Below, piece by piece: positions 50,995-62,700 of a stretch of 64,000 nt of DNA; positions within the stretch are counted from its first letter, which is position 1, and every line of letters begins with the position of its first letter. Below the pieces are notes generated by a model. That model searched no databases. It was not told the DNA's origin and saw nothing but the letters and a program-made list of their open reading frames with translations. Position numbers and translations under genes: made by a program. Source of the DNA: Marsupella aquatica (lineage: Eukaryota; Marchantiophyta); the NCBI GenBank assembly GCA_973895155.1, contig OZ316891.1:186001-250000 (forward strand), read 5' to 3'.

Positions 50995-52612
50995 CTTTAT
51001 AAACTCGGAATTCGATCCCTTTAGGAACAGAATTGGAATAGATTGAATGATATAGTAATTTTGAGAGGTTTAGAGTCTCTTACTCTATACAGCTCAAATT
51101 TTCCTCACAGGAAAAATAAGAAAACTAACAAAACACAAACAAAACAGACTTTTGAGTTATGAATAAAGATAAGCTTCAATTGAGTGAGATCATTATCACT
51201 TTGATATTGCCACTCCTTCAAAAAGGACTATGGTCTTATTATATACAAACAAAATTTCTCTTAACTCATCTAAACTCTCCTTAAATCCATAAGAATACTG
51301 ATTGAAAGATTTCTACTCACCAAACCCAAAGGTAGATTTTTGATTACATATACTAAGATATTCAATAAAATGCCGTCAACATGGATTGATTATCAGTGAT
51401 GCGCACTTTCAATCAATCACTATTGAATATACCAGAGTACAGTAATGGTACTAACTACTGTGAAAATGGAATTTTGCTTCTCTCAATCAAGCATTAATTC
51501 TCAAATTGGCTAGCAAATCTCATTTGAGTAAGTCTAGCAGTGAATTTGATATGAATCTCAAAAGGGTGTGATTGTAATTCAGTCACACAAAGTATCTCCT
51601 GAATTCATTCACAAATCATAACATATATTTTACTTCCATACAAGTCTCTCTTGTTAAAATGGAAGGTGGAAAACTATTCAGAATTCTAACATCTGAATAA
51701 CATTTTGTTCCCCCCTTTCGGACTGGTAAAGAAAGGGGTCTTATAGGTGTAGTCTGTCAACTGAAGAGTCATGACCTTTCAAACCTCAATATCTAAAAGG
51801 TAATCTTAAAATGGAAAAAATAAAGTGTGGAAAATGCAGTGGGCGCTTCTCAAAGCGTCGAGGTTTGAGCGGACGCTTTGCAAAGCGTCGGTGTTTTTCG
51901 ATAAAACTAATAAACAGTGATCTTAATCTAATTTTAACTTCTAAACTAAACGTCAGAATGAGTTGAAACTTTTCTAGGGTACTCTACTACATATAGTCTA
52001 TATGCTGGAAAAGTTTCAGACTTTTCTGAGATCTCTAAGTGCCTCAAATAAATCAGTAAAAGTGGCACAGTGTTATAAAAGTGCGAAAAACGAAAATATT
52101 TCTAAGTGTCGGGAACATAGTGGACGCTTCAGAAAGCGTCCAAACCTACAAAGGACTTTTGTGGACGCTTCAGAAAGCGTTGGCTGAATTTTGGGGTTTT
52201 GGTCGCAGCGTCCGTCTTTTGGGCTCCGGGTGCGACGCTTCAGTCAGCGTCAGTGTCGATGTCGCCTTGGAGTGGCGGACGCTTCAGAAAGCGTCGGGTC
52301 TTATGGGGACGCTTTTAGGAGCGTCGCGGCGGTCAGGACTTGATAATGGACGCTTCCAAGTAGCATCAAGTTTTGGACTGTTCCAGTGGACGCTTCAGAA
52401 GGCGTCCAGTACTTGGTGCCGGTCACAGACGTTGGATTGGTGCCGCAGTTGAACGTATACTAACTTCTCAGATGGACGCTTCAGAAAGCGTCCGGAGTTG
52501 GGCTGCTTGAAACAGAGTAGTGAGGGCGGACGCTTTAGAAAGAATGCGGACGCTTCCGAAAGCGTCATCCTTGGCTCCAAAAAGTTTGAAAAAATCCCGA
52601 TTAAGCTCTTAT
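50995..52612 (-). mobile_element. Solo LTR in the element-A transposase gene
   Basis: The reverse complement aligns with LTR-1 (2958-4310): GTATGGAAGTAAA, GAATTCACTGCTAG.CTT, TAGTTAGTAC, CATGTTGACGGCATTTTA and the terminal GTTCCTAAAGGGATCGAA all recur in order. No internal gene sequence accompanies it, so it is a solo LTR left after recombination. ATATT-like bases flank it on both sides and could be the 5-bp duplication. Ends are accurate only to some ten bases. Confidence 0.7.
51840..52566 (-). repeat. Array of GACGCTTCAGAAAGCGTC palindromes in the solo LTR
   Basis: About twelve units of GACGCTT(C/T)(A/N)(G/C)AAAGCGTC lie near 51840, 51872, 52123, 52163, 52233, 52278, 52307, 52347, 52388, 52473, 52528 and 52548. 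The arms GACGCTT/AAGCGTC are nearly always intact while the DNA between units varies. The array occupies the 5' half of the LTR, as in LTR-1. Confidence 0.85.
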
Positions 52613-53181
52613 TCATAATATTCAACAAAAATGCCTTCCCACACCCCTGCCGAGATAAATCTTGACAGTTCACTATGGCCCGTGGCCTTGAGTAGGGGGT
52701 CCATTGCACTCCGCTGGTAAACCTTCTGGACACCTTCGGAAGTGGCCACCTGTTCACTCTTAAGGCAACTCGAGCCTGAAACTTTGTGCTTCTCAGGAGG
52801 ATTGGGCGCAACTTCCTCATCTTCACTCTCAGATATTTCAACAACCTGGGGCGGAATGTCCTGAACAACCGATTGAAGAGGAGTAGGTCTGACATGAAGC
52901 GTGTAACGAAGTCCTACATTCATGTGCCAGAAATGTATTCCGTCATCCACATCAAATGCCGTAGCTGGTTCAAGTCTTCCACTCGATGACTCCTCAGGAA
53001 CAATCGACTCAATGTCATTGATTCTCAAATCGAATCTCCCGCACAGGTAGGTCTCGCTTACTTGCTTGTAAGTATCAAAAACTTGCACGGGAACCTTGAC
53101 GACGTCCGCGGTACAAGCACGTGTAATAACAATTGAGCGTAACATTGTAGATGAATGAAGTTTAGGCCAAAGGAAATTCAT

Positions 53182-54112
53182 GCACTAACCCAATCCCGAC
53201 CGTATTGGTTGCTTATACCACCCCTTCAAGGACCACCGGCCATTAAAAGAGATGTTCCAATACGACAAAGAACACGCACAACTTTGCGTCTGTTGAAATC
53301 ATAAATGAGACATTTGTCCTTTTTGCCCGGCAAGTGCGGGTGTAAGGAATATTTATTACATGAATATGACTAGATAATAGCCTATACAAGTGCGTCCATT
53401 TCATTAGCGTCGGGCGCTACCTAAAAATCATTGGAAAAAACAATGACTTATTTTGAAAAGTCTTGTGACTAGCGCCTGAAGCTAGCATAATCATACACGA
53501 AATATCGATGTTTTTTCCTTCAAAATATTGCATCACAAGATCAAATAAAGCTCAAAAACAGTAAATCGTTACTAGCGCCAGGTGCTAGTATTGATACAAT
53601 ATACTTAATACCATAATATCAAGTAAAGTTTAGTTACTACGGGTGAAACGAGTACATTTGGAAGTTTGTTGACAATATCTGGTACTAAAATAGAACGTTA
53701 ATCAAATTATTCAAATGGCTAGCGCCGGGCGCTAGCATTTGTTCACCAATAAGTGTTTGAATTTGGTAGTCACTTCTTCGTTAGCGCCCGGCGCTGGCAT
53801 TGCATTCTGTCTGAAAGGTGTTGAGACAACGGTAACATTTAACGGTAACTAATGTTTAGCATGATGATCATGACAACATTTTAGCGTAATTCACATTAAT
53901 ACTTATTGCAATTTCTAAATTGTCGGCTTTCTGTCACGGATAAATAAAATTGAATCTCGTTGTTCGCAATGAGTAACGTCTCTCCAACCGATTACAAAGA
54001 GGGGAATAGCACTCATTGATCGGATATAATACAGCCACAACTGTTAATATGGTACGGAGAACTGGTAATCAATCGTGAGAATTTTGTTTGTACACCTCTC
54101 ATCGTAAAGACG
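53182..54112. promoter_or_regulatory. Spacer between the two divergent genes of element A
   Basis: This stretch of 0.9 kb lies between the transposase ATG (minus strand) and the ATG of the ParB-like gene (plus strand), so it should hold both promoters. No TATA box stood out. Five AGCGCC-type palindromes lie here (53404, 53470, 53572, 53718, 53781), the densest group in the window. Confidence 0.5.
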
Positions 54113-56236
54113 ATGGATGCAATCCCCTCCTCGTCGAGGGGGTATAGTGTGGTTGGGGATCAAGATCGTGGATATTGTGAGTCTTCTGAGTCTTCATTCT
54201 CTGGTTTGGTGTATACGCGTCGAGTAACGAGATCCACCGCATCGCTTGTTCCAATCTCCGGTATTTCGTTTGCCAAGCCAGCTAGAAAGAGATGGAGAAT
54301 CTTGACACATTTGCGATTCAAGATGTTTTGTTTTCCGAGACGGATCTTATTTCAAAACATGTCATGTCATTTGGGAAGGATTTAAGAGGGTTTGACAAAG
54401 AGCCTCCACGAATTCCACTATGTCGATTGGTGCATATGGAGGTTGTCCGAACTCTACAGAAAGATAGTTCTTCCATCGACAAGCTCAAAGACTCCTTCCG
54501 TAGCATGGGATACAATTCTTCGATTGGAATGAGGTTTTACGTTCAGCCTACCAATGTTGAGGGAGTGCTTCTCACCTATACTCAAGAAATTCGTGAGAGT
54601 TGGGATCCAATATGGACATCTGAGAATGAGAAATTTGAGGAAGAATGTGCTGCCGACCCAGATTTTCTGGTTTTGAAGGACATAATGTTCTCAGTTTTTG
54701 ACGGGAACCATAGGCTTTATTTGTGGACTCTTGTCACTCAGTAGAGTCCCAAAAACCCAAAGTACCACCCGCATGTACTTTGTACTATTTTCAACGGCGA
54801 CAAGGGTTCGCTGATAGAAATCAAAGCGGCTATGCATACCGTTAATCAGTAAGATACTCTTTTGTGCATAACTTCGTGAGTCATTGTGAATTGTTCATTC
54901 TTTCTAGCATAACTTTCCAAGGCTATGTTTTACAAGCGCCCGGCGCTGCTTATATGTTCTTCTCATTTCATTCTTGCATTTCAGGCTTGGACAAGCCGTT
55001 GTGGAACCCTCTTGGATCCTAGACGCCAATCGAATTAAGCGGATCTTGATGCATGACCTAGAGTACTATAGTAAGCTCATCGACCCTGCGAATTACAAGA
55101 AGTTTGAGCAGATCAGGATGAAGACGCGAAAAGGATCCTGGTACACAAAGAAGATGCCTCAGGAGGCCCTTGTGTACATTCTATGTTAGGATAAGATTAA
55201 GTCGTATTCGAACCAGTTCAAGATTGACATGGAGTCCGCTGCGGCCCTCGGTTCCCCTTGGTCGGTCGAGGGGGTTTCCAGAAGGCATGCCGTTATGATG
55301 AAGGAAGCAACCAAGGAATGGGCAGTGAAGACCTCAAATATCACTCCTTTGTTGAGTCCAGAGTTTGAGGACTTTCTGTCTACGTGCGCAAAAATGTATG
55401 CTGTCACGGAGAGGAATAAGCGGGAGAAGAAGCCAGATACCGTGTTGTGTACCATGGACCGGGCTAGGCTTTTTACAGCTATTTTGGCTCTTGACGCCAA
55501 GCTACAAAGTACTTTGCTTGTAGCACATTGCAATCCGGAGCTCCGAAGACAATTCTTCCATCCGAATAGCGTCAATGATGATCCAGTAAAATAGTGGTGT
55601 CACACTTGGATTACATGGAATAATGTAGAAGGGATTGCGGTGGGGATGTTGCAATGTGCTCTGCGAGAGGTCCAACAAACCATTCCCGTGAATCGTTTAC
55701 AAGATTGGGCATGTGAATCATTCGAATCTCTCATTGACAGTCACAAATGATTTTAGGAAATACGGTGACTCTGTCAAGGGTAAGTTTTTTAATACAATGT
55801 GGCCCTCGAAGTATCCTGACAAAGAGGATTACTCTTTGAAGAACCAGAAGCGAGCAAAACGGTACCTCTACCGTTTTTACATCCACATGGAAGCTACAAA
55901 ACCTGATTACTTCTGGGCGTATCCCGCCGCCTTCCTCAAGTGGACTGTAGTACCGGAGAGTGATTCTTTAGCTGAATTGTATTCTATGTATCCTACCGAG
56001 GGAATTTTCCCAGCAAGACCTTTGAGTGAATGGGAGAGAACCCATTGTCCATGGTACCTAGATACAGATAGATGGGACTCGCCCTTTGATCACAGAGAAA
56101 AGGATGCTTTCCATAAGCTGTCTAAGTCCCAGATCCCAGTCAACGTTGTTTCTGACATGAAGCAGGGGCTTCCGGACGATGTGGATCAATCCACAACACA
56201 ATTGCAAACAATATGCAAGACAACAATTGTTCATGT
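54113..56236 (+). pseudogene. ParB-like/methyltransferase fusion gene of element A, truncated by B
   Basis: The ATG at 54113 opens a Ser-rich start. After a frameshift near 54290, 54292-54848 encodes a ParB/sulfiredoxin-like domain: IPLCRLVHMEVVRTLQKDSS, SIDKLKDSFRSMGYNSSIGM and the signature VFDGNHRLYLW (54697-54729), followed past a TAG by a VLCTIFNGDKGSLIEIKAAM strand-helix end. Intron 1 (54849-54984, GT...AG) carries a palindrome and joins VNQ to LGQAVVEPSWILD. The next exon encodes YYSKLIDPANYKKFEQIRMK, HCNPELRRQFFHPN and WYLDTDRWDSPFDHREKDAF, a region I cannot assign. Stops at 55187 and 55592 and a frameshift near 55735 are absent from the element-C copy at those points. The gene is cut by element B after TTIVHV, before the methyltransferase-like part known from element C. 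Confidence 0.65.
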
Positions 56237-56878
56237 GGGCATCACCACCGAGATAGGAAACAGGAAAATAGATTTCCTGTTAACAGGAAAACAGGAACCT
56301 GTACCATGAATGTTTTGAAGTTTTGAGCCCACATTTTAGCGAAAGGTAACACTTGATCGGGTTCCTTACAACAACTAAATGCAGTCACTTCTCCACCACA
56401 TATACATAAACCATCGAGTGGGTCCCACCATACACTGGCTGCTGATACGAAACACACTCGAAATGTTACTTATCTTAAAAATATCATCGGAATCGGAACT
56501 GTATTCTATAATATCGCTAGGCGCTAACAAAAAAACAAACCAAGATTTCTAGCCCTTTTAAATAAACTTCTTGCAAAAATACTTACTAGTGTAAGAGTTT
56601 AGATGAGAAGAATTCCATTCCCAGAATGTTAAGAAATGGAAATTTTGGTGGCAAACACAAGTACTTTAAAGCATCCATCCGGCCCATGAAATGAAAGAGA
56701 TTCACTCAGAACGGGACAAACTTATGCTAGCGCCAGGCGCTAGCCATATATATTAACCAAATGTGATCGTTGAAAAGAAATGAAACGTTGCACATGCGAC
56801 AAATGAGGTTGGAGCCGTTCAACGTTACTAAATCTCTAGTCTATAAGTTTAGAGAATTATGCCTAGCTAGAATGAGCC

Positions 56879-57346
56879 TCACCTCACCTCACCTACAGTC
56901 AAAATTGAATCCACGACATCTAGTTTGAGGACGTTGGTATAAACCCAATATAGATGCTTGCAAGGCATGAAAGGCCATCCATGAGAATGGCGACGATAGA
57001 AGTCCTCACAAGAACAGCAGGGGAAAATACAAATCTGCACCCAATAAGTGTTTGCCGTACGAAGTTTCTCTTGGGTCTGGATCTGAAATTGTTTGCCCCA
57101 GGAGTTTCCGATTGAAACATCAAACTGTTGAATCAGTGTCATCGGCTCCTTGTTTGCAGATTCAATTCTTTTGTTGTGTCCTTGTGAAAGATTTGAAGGT
57201 GGGACTGTATTTTTACCATTCCTACTCCAAAGGTGGATATTTGGCTCCAGGAGATTGATTTTCTCAGGGAAAACATTCACATTGATTCGCAAGTCAAATG
57301 GAGATGGAGGAGTCTGATGTCCGGCCTCTGGATTGATCGCAATCCC
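56879..57346 (-). CDS. Transposase of element B, C-terminal part with SWIM finger
   Basis: The minus-strand frame from the element-C junction reads QQGIAINPEAGHQT, FDLRINVNVFPEKINLLEPN and FQIQTQEKLRTANTYWVQIC, then a SWIM zinc finger: CSC followed by CKH in FMPCKHLYWVYTN. It ends DVVDSILTVGEVR. SWIM fingers near the C-terminus are usual in Mutator-like transposases and are thought to help DNA or protein binding. It aligns with the element-A copy (47.8-48.2 kb) and the element-C remnant at 62.8-63.1 kb. Its missing upstream part is at 63835-64000, beyond the inserted element C, so one gene is split into two pieces 6.5 kb apart. Confidence 0.75.
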   Translation of the reverse strand, partial: GIAINPEAGHQTPPSPFDLRINVNVFPEKINLLEPNIHLWSRNGKNTVPPSNLSQGHNKRIESANKEPMTLIQQFDVSIGNSWGKQFQIQTQEKLRTANTYWVQICIFPCCSCEDFYRRHSHGWPFMPCKHLYWVYTNVLKLDVVDSILTVGEVR

Positions 57347-57354
57347 TTGTTGAG
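57347..57354 (+). repeat. Left target duplication of element C
   Basis: TTGTTGAG precedes the left end GGGGTATTTAC. The partner TTGCTGAG follows the right end at 63827-63834. The 8-bp length with one mismatch fits a Mutator-like insertion. Confidence 0.7.
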
Positions 57355-58179
57355 GGGGTATTTACAAAAGACAGGAACCAGGAAACAATAACAGGAAACA
57401 ATTACTGTTACCAGGAGAATTGGAGGTAAAAACCAAAAAAATCAGACCAAAAAAAGGATTCCAAACAATCAAAATTAAAGCCCATTTGAGTCATTTTCAT
57501 TAAAATAGTCTCATTCCGGAGGAAATATCCCGTTGAGTAGTCCGACATAAATTTGTGATGATTACCAGCGCCCAGCGCTAGTATAAATGAAGCGAATGGA
57601 AATCTGGTAGGGTCTCATAGAAGAAGGAAAAATTAAACGAAAATCTACGTAACCTCAATCGAGAAGACAATGAGCGGCTGAAAATGAGGCAATTCAAATA
57701 AAAAGAGGCAGGGTCATACAACAACAAAATCCGGATCTCATTGCTAGTTTAAACCTCAAAATCACAAAATCCATGTTTAACGCCATCGAGAGGAAAACCA
57801 TACATTGGAGATTGAGCCGATCACAAATTCATTTACTTCAAAAATGGGTGAAAAAATATCACCAAGATTACACGGGCGACGGAAAGCAATGAGTATAAGT
57901 AGCGCCCGACGCTAGCTTAAAACTACAAATCCCGCCCTTCCATGTGTAACGCCATGGAGAGGAAAATGGGTTGATCCGAAAAGCATGTCCTATCAAAATG
58001 GGCGAAAACATATTACCCAGATTACCAAATCCTAACAAAACATTTAGTACTGAAAAACGAATATGGAAAGCATCCAGCTTTAGCAACGCTCGGCGCTAGC
58101 TTAAATATAGCTGCCTAGGAACCTAATCGCCATAGGGTTGCACTCCAAAATAACCTAAGCGACTGCAATTGGAACACCT

Positions 58180-58625
58180 TTAGCTCTGTGATTGACAGTC
58201 ATCATCGACTCCCGCCCTCGCCGGCTTGTAGTTTTTCTTGAATCCTAAACCCCTGAGCCGAATATAATTGGAAGAGGGAACTCGATGCTCAGCATGAGCT
58301 TGGCCAGGGCCCACAAAATTTGCATCAAGGAAGTCGACGCACCCCAATTGCTCTTGCACACGACGTTCAATGGGCTGCTGACCATCAGCAGGAATGACTT
58401 GATGAAACGAGAACCGATCGTCAAATTTGCGTGGAGTCTGTCGGTCACCAGTCCATAGAATATTTCTCTCCCCAGGACTAATCGCCTTGTCGTAAGGAAG
58501 AGAATTACGGTTCCAAAAAGTTGATGTCTCGGTCTCAGTGTCGACACAAACTGATTCGAAGGAGCTGAAGTGGCTCTCCACCGGTCAAACTCGGGAAGGA
58601 CTGAAGAAGGCAAGCATCTCGTCCA
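58180..58625 (-). CDS. Unrecognised ORF near the left end of element C
   Basis: The minus-strand frame 58180-58581 (from PVESHFSSFESVCVD) may start at an ATG upstream in another frame (MSLDEMLAFFSPSR near 58625). It contains WTGDRQTPRKFDDRFSFHQV, RVQEQLGCVDFLDANFVGPG and a C-terminal RGLGFKKNYKPARAG. No known domain was recognised. It lies downstream of and on the same strand as the methyltransferase-like gene, so it could be its last exon or a third small gene. No copy is visible in A or B because that region of A is outside the window. Confidence 0.4.
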
Positions 58626-58667
58626 ACGACATTGGTTCCCTCCTCTCCATGTGGTCACAACCCAGCT

Positions 58668-58830
58668 CGACAACGTCCACACGCAGGTCGACAACGTTCG
58701 CACCTTAACATCCGCACCTTAACTTCCGCACCCAACTCGACAACGTTCGCACCTTGCCCTAAAGTCCGCAACCAGATCGACAATGTCTGCATATTTATCG
58801 ACAATGTCCGCACCTTTCTCGACCGTCTCC
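58668..58830. repeat. Degenerate short tandem repeat
   Basis: Five to six imperfect units of TCGACAACGTYCGCACC with variable spacers. An open frame covers it on both strands only because the repeat lacks stops. Confidence 0.65.
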
Positions 58831-59192
58831 AAAAGGTTGACATAGTGACTACCAACGGATGGTCATCGGTGGACACCCGTAACATGCGAGCTTCAACGGG
58901 CAGAGGACCGTTGAGTAAAGAGTCAAATCGTGACACGATTATTTTGAAACAGACCAGACTTAATTACGTAACGACAATATACGGATGGCGACAGGATGGC
59001 GACAGAACGCATGAACGATATTATGATGTAAAGGTTCGTGGAAAACTGTGCACATTTGGGGAGCGCCTGGTGCTACTAAACGAAGAGACCAATTTAAAAC
59101 CTTTTACATAAGAAATACATGTACCTCGATAACAGCGCCCGGCACTACTAAAGACAACAAGTGGTTTTTAGATTTTTAGAGTAAAGCTACAT

Positions 59193-59510
59193 CATTAGTT
59201 ATCAATGTTTTTCATCAGTCAACCTGATATCAGTCGCCACGTCATCTTAGAGAGGCCGCCAAGTTGGGGCGCCGAAAGAAAATGCGAAAAAAAAAACTTT
59301 TGCGCATCTCAACTGGGGCAGCTGAGATTGACTCAATCTCAGCTGCCCCAGCTGAGATCCTTACGCCGATCTCGGCGAGGTCAGCTGAGATGCGCGAAAG
59401 TGCGAAGGCCCTATCTCAGCTGCTCAGCTGAGATTCAGAAATTTCAAGGCGACCAAACTGATACCTGATATCAGTGACTGATATCAGTTATCAGCCACTG
59501 ATAACTGATG
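59193..59510. repeat. Foldback (MITE-like) insertion with CAGCTGAGAT hairpins
   Basis: The outer arms (about 59196-59237 and 59449-59508) are imperfect inverted repeats built from CTGATATCAG and TTATCAG units, ending in GTCGCC/GGCGAC. The centre holds a perfect 16-bp inverted repeat GGGGCAGCTGAGATTG with a 3-base loop (59315-59349) and further CAGCTGAGAT copies. It is non-coding and about 320 bp, as expected of a foldback MITE. No target duplication was identified. Confidence 0.6.
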
Positions 59511-59695
59511 ATCCTCGCTACCCCAGATTTTTATTATGAGCATATGAAATGAAATACATGTCTTTTCATAACAGCGCCCGGCGCTAGTAAAAGCTGGAAA
59601 AGAAAATTACATCAATTATCTGTTTTTGATTCAGATTCCGATCCAAAGCTCTGTGATATGTCGGTAGAGACTGCTTTGTCATCGACATACTTGCT

Positions 59696-59749
59696 CTTAG
59701 AAAAGTCATTTAAGACTTTAGGGTTAGGACTTTAAATGACTTTTCTAAG
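59696..59749. repeat. 18-bp perfect inverted repeat
   Basis: CTTAGAAAAGTCATTTAA (59696-59713) is repeated in inverted form at 59732-59749, with an 18-base loop containing TTTAGGGTTAGG. It lies at the 3' end of the element-C methyltransferase-like gene and could fold in its transcript. Confidence 0.75.
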
Positions 59750-62700
59750 TACAAGTTTCTAGCAAACTTTCTGTCAACTCCTCTTCGAAGGCGGAGACCT
59801 TTGTTTTCCCAGCACAGAGTCCTTTGATTATCCTCCTTCCTCACAGCGTTCTCAGCGTAAGACGGCAAAACAAATGGTTTCTCCGGTGTATCCAAAACGT
59901 GCAACTTTTCTTCTGAGTTGGAAGCGCTTTCTGGTATTCCATTCGGACCTGGGTAGATAACCAAGTAAGACAACCAATTGAAAGATACAATGAATAGCAA
60001 AAAATGCATGAAGGAGCTGGAAAAGAGAAAGAAGCTTACGAGTTTCAGAACATTACTCGGAAGAGTCATCGCTATCACTCTCGCCAGCAGATTGCTCCTT
60101 ACCCCCCCTGAGTTGTCTCCCCGTCCACTTCATCTGCTGTCCCCCCACTTGACTCATCATCGGAGTCAAAATTAAGTACAGACCGGAGCTTGTCCCTCTT
60201 TTTCTTTTTTGGTGGTTGAATTGGGGGAGGCAAGGTTCCTACTTCCTTAGAAGAGAGTAGATTTAAGAACACCTTGGAACCAGTTTCAACAAAATCCTTC
60301 CGATTCTCCAGTCCAATTACAAACCTCCCAGAATAGTCTCCGGCTACAAAAGAGCTACCCGAACCAACTGTCCAATCTATGAAAATGTCCCGAGGACGAG
60401 TGATGAGCTCAATCACAGACTGCATGAATCCAACCGACAAACGGGCATTCCCTGCGAATTCCATCTCAGGTGTTGGATCTATATTGAGAGTGGGAAGCCC
60501 AATTAAATTAGTGATGGAGGGATCTTCTGTAACAGACAGAGGTCTAAACCTCGAGTCCTTGGGTACTTTCCCTTTATGAGATACTCAGCAAAAGACGTCT
60601 AGCCTGAGCGTGAATATCTGCGAGATAAACCAAGAATGATATGTCATTCCATGCATTCATACACATTCTTGAGTGTTAAAAACAGAGATCGCGACTTGGA
60701 ATTTACCTGTTGGTCAGTCTTCGGAGCGTACATAGGAACTAACATAACAACATTGTGTGTTGAGATGCAATGAAACTTCTTCGATTCCTGACATTTGGAT
60801 ATAACCTAAGACATAGGATCGTACTCCCCATTATGCAAAACTGCTAGCATTCCGTCATCTGATAAAAATGGGTCCATTCCACGAAAGAACGATGTTGCCA
60901 GTGTGTGGTCGGGGGTATTCCATTTCGGGACTTTTCTATCTAGCAGCGATGGTTTCAGACCAGTAGGAAGGTAAATGAATCCTGCGTGTACTCCAAATGA
61001 TCTTTCCTTCCCCCCACGGACAATTCCCTTGTCTTGATATCCCGACTTCATGAGGTCCTTTGCCCATTTCTCTACACCATTTACCCAGTCAGGCTTCTCC
61101 TCTTTGTTGAACATTGTGTCATAGAATTCATAGATGCTAGACTCAACCATGCAATGCCTTGAAAGAGTGTTTTTGAAGTCACCAACTTCTCGTTGAACAC
61201 CTGTTGCAGCCGCACTTTCCCGAGCGGAGGATGATCCACCTTCAATTGCCCTTTTTTGTTTCTTTCTAGTACTAACCGCATCTACTGGAGCAATTGACTT
61301 CCCTTTCTCGATGGGTGTAAGTGGGTCAGATGGAGGCGATACAAAGATAGATGTAAAACGGATGTAAAACGCAAAGTATACTAACGCCCGGCGCTGGCCA
61401 AATTTCTCAAAGAGATGGAAGCAAAAATATATATATATATATATTTAGGGTTTAGGGTATATATATACAAATGAGACAAATGAAATCTAACATATATTGA
61501 ATGGCATAGCAGCGCCAGGCGCTAACCAAAGAACTACAAATTATACTTACATTTTTTCCCGGACCTTGTTGATTCACTTGGGACAGCAGTATCAGCTTTC
61601 CCTTTCGTGCAAGGCTTTCGGCTTTAGTCAACGTGAACAACTGTGGTCTCACAGTTCATTTGCAATTCTGTTGTGGACTTATCTACATCATCCGCTAGTC
61701 CCTGCTTCATGTCAGAAACAATATTGATTGGTATCTAGGACTTAGAGAGCTTGTGGAACGCATCCTTTTCTCGGTGATCAAAGGGCGAGTCCCATCTGTC
61801 TGTATCTAGGTACCATGGACAGTGGGTTCTCTCCCATTCACTTAAAGGTCTCGCTGGGAAAATTCCCTCCGCGGGGTACATAGAGTACAAATCAGATACA
61901 TTGTCGCCTTCTGATATTACTGTCCACTTCTGAAAGGCGGCGGGATATGCCCAGAAGTAATCAGGTCTAGTTACTTCCATGTGGATGTAAAATCGGTAGA
62001 GGTACCTTTTTGCTCGCTTCTGGTTCTTGAAAGAGTAGTCCTCTTTGTCCGGATACTTCGAGGGCCACATTGTATTAAAAAACTTACTCTTCACCGAGTC
62101 TCCGTATCTCTTGAAATCATTCGTAACTATATCAATGAGAGCTTCAAAAGATTCACATGCCCAGTCTTGCAAGCGATTCTCGGGAATGGTTTGTTGGACC
62201 TCCCGCAAAGCACACTGTAACATCCCCACTGCAATCCCCTCTACATTGTTCCACGTAATCCAGGTATGACACCACTGTTTTACTGGATCATCATTCACGT
62301 TGTTCGGATGGAAGAATTGCCTTCGGAGCTCAGGATTGCAATGGGCGACAAGCAAAGTACTCCTGAGCTTGGGGTCAAGTGCAGAAACAGCAGTAAAAAG
62401 CCTGGCTCGGTCCATCGTACACAAGACGGTATCAGGTTTCTTCTCTCGTTTATTTCTCTCCGTCACAGCATACATTTCTACGCACGTAGATAGAAAGTCC
62501 TCAAATTCAGGACTCAACAAAGGAGTGATTTTTGATGTTTTCACTGCCCAGTCCTTGGTGGCCTCCTTCATCATTACGGCATGCCTTGTGGAAACCTCCT
62601 TGGCCGACCAAGGGGTACCTAGGGCCACAGCGGACTCCATGTCAAGCTTGAACTGGTTAGAATATGATTTAATTTTATTCTCACATAGAATATAGACAAG

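Larger units (their letters stand above)
47640..53181 (-). pseudogene. Mutator-like transposase of element A, interrupted
   Basis: Read leftwards from the ATG at 53181: an N-terminal part (52609-53181); after a solo LTR, 50219-50989 with CTRFIECRNKSCEYFWRKKR and VHIGEHNHLSRK, a WRKY-GCM1-type finger (C..C..HxH) usual in these proteins; 49499-50176 with WVSFDVMKR, GFMADNAQAGWIAVCNVVFG and ERSDAFHFYQSFHQHS, which look like the MULE catalytic core; an intron (about 49199-49469) with three palindromes; 48749-49198; and short frames to 47788 ending in the SWIM finger (CIFPTC..., PMPCKHL region). In this copy the CxC of the SWIM finger reads CSW and several frames are shifted. The protein would bind the TIRs and move the element. 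The gene is dead because of the LTR and the frameshifts. Confidence 0.7.

Noticed and set aside
58632-59111. Plus-strand ORF of 159 codons in element C
   Set aside because: It is open mainly because of the TCGACAACGT tandem repeat, which is also open on the other strand.
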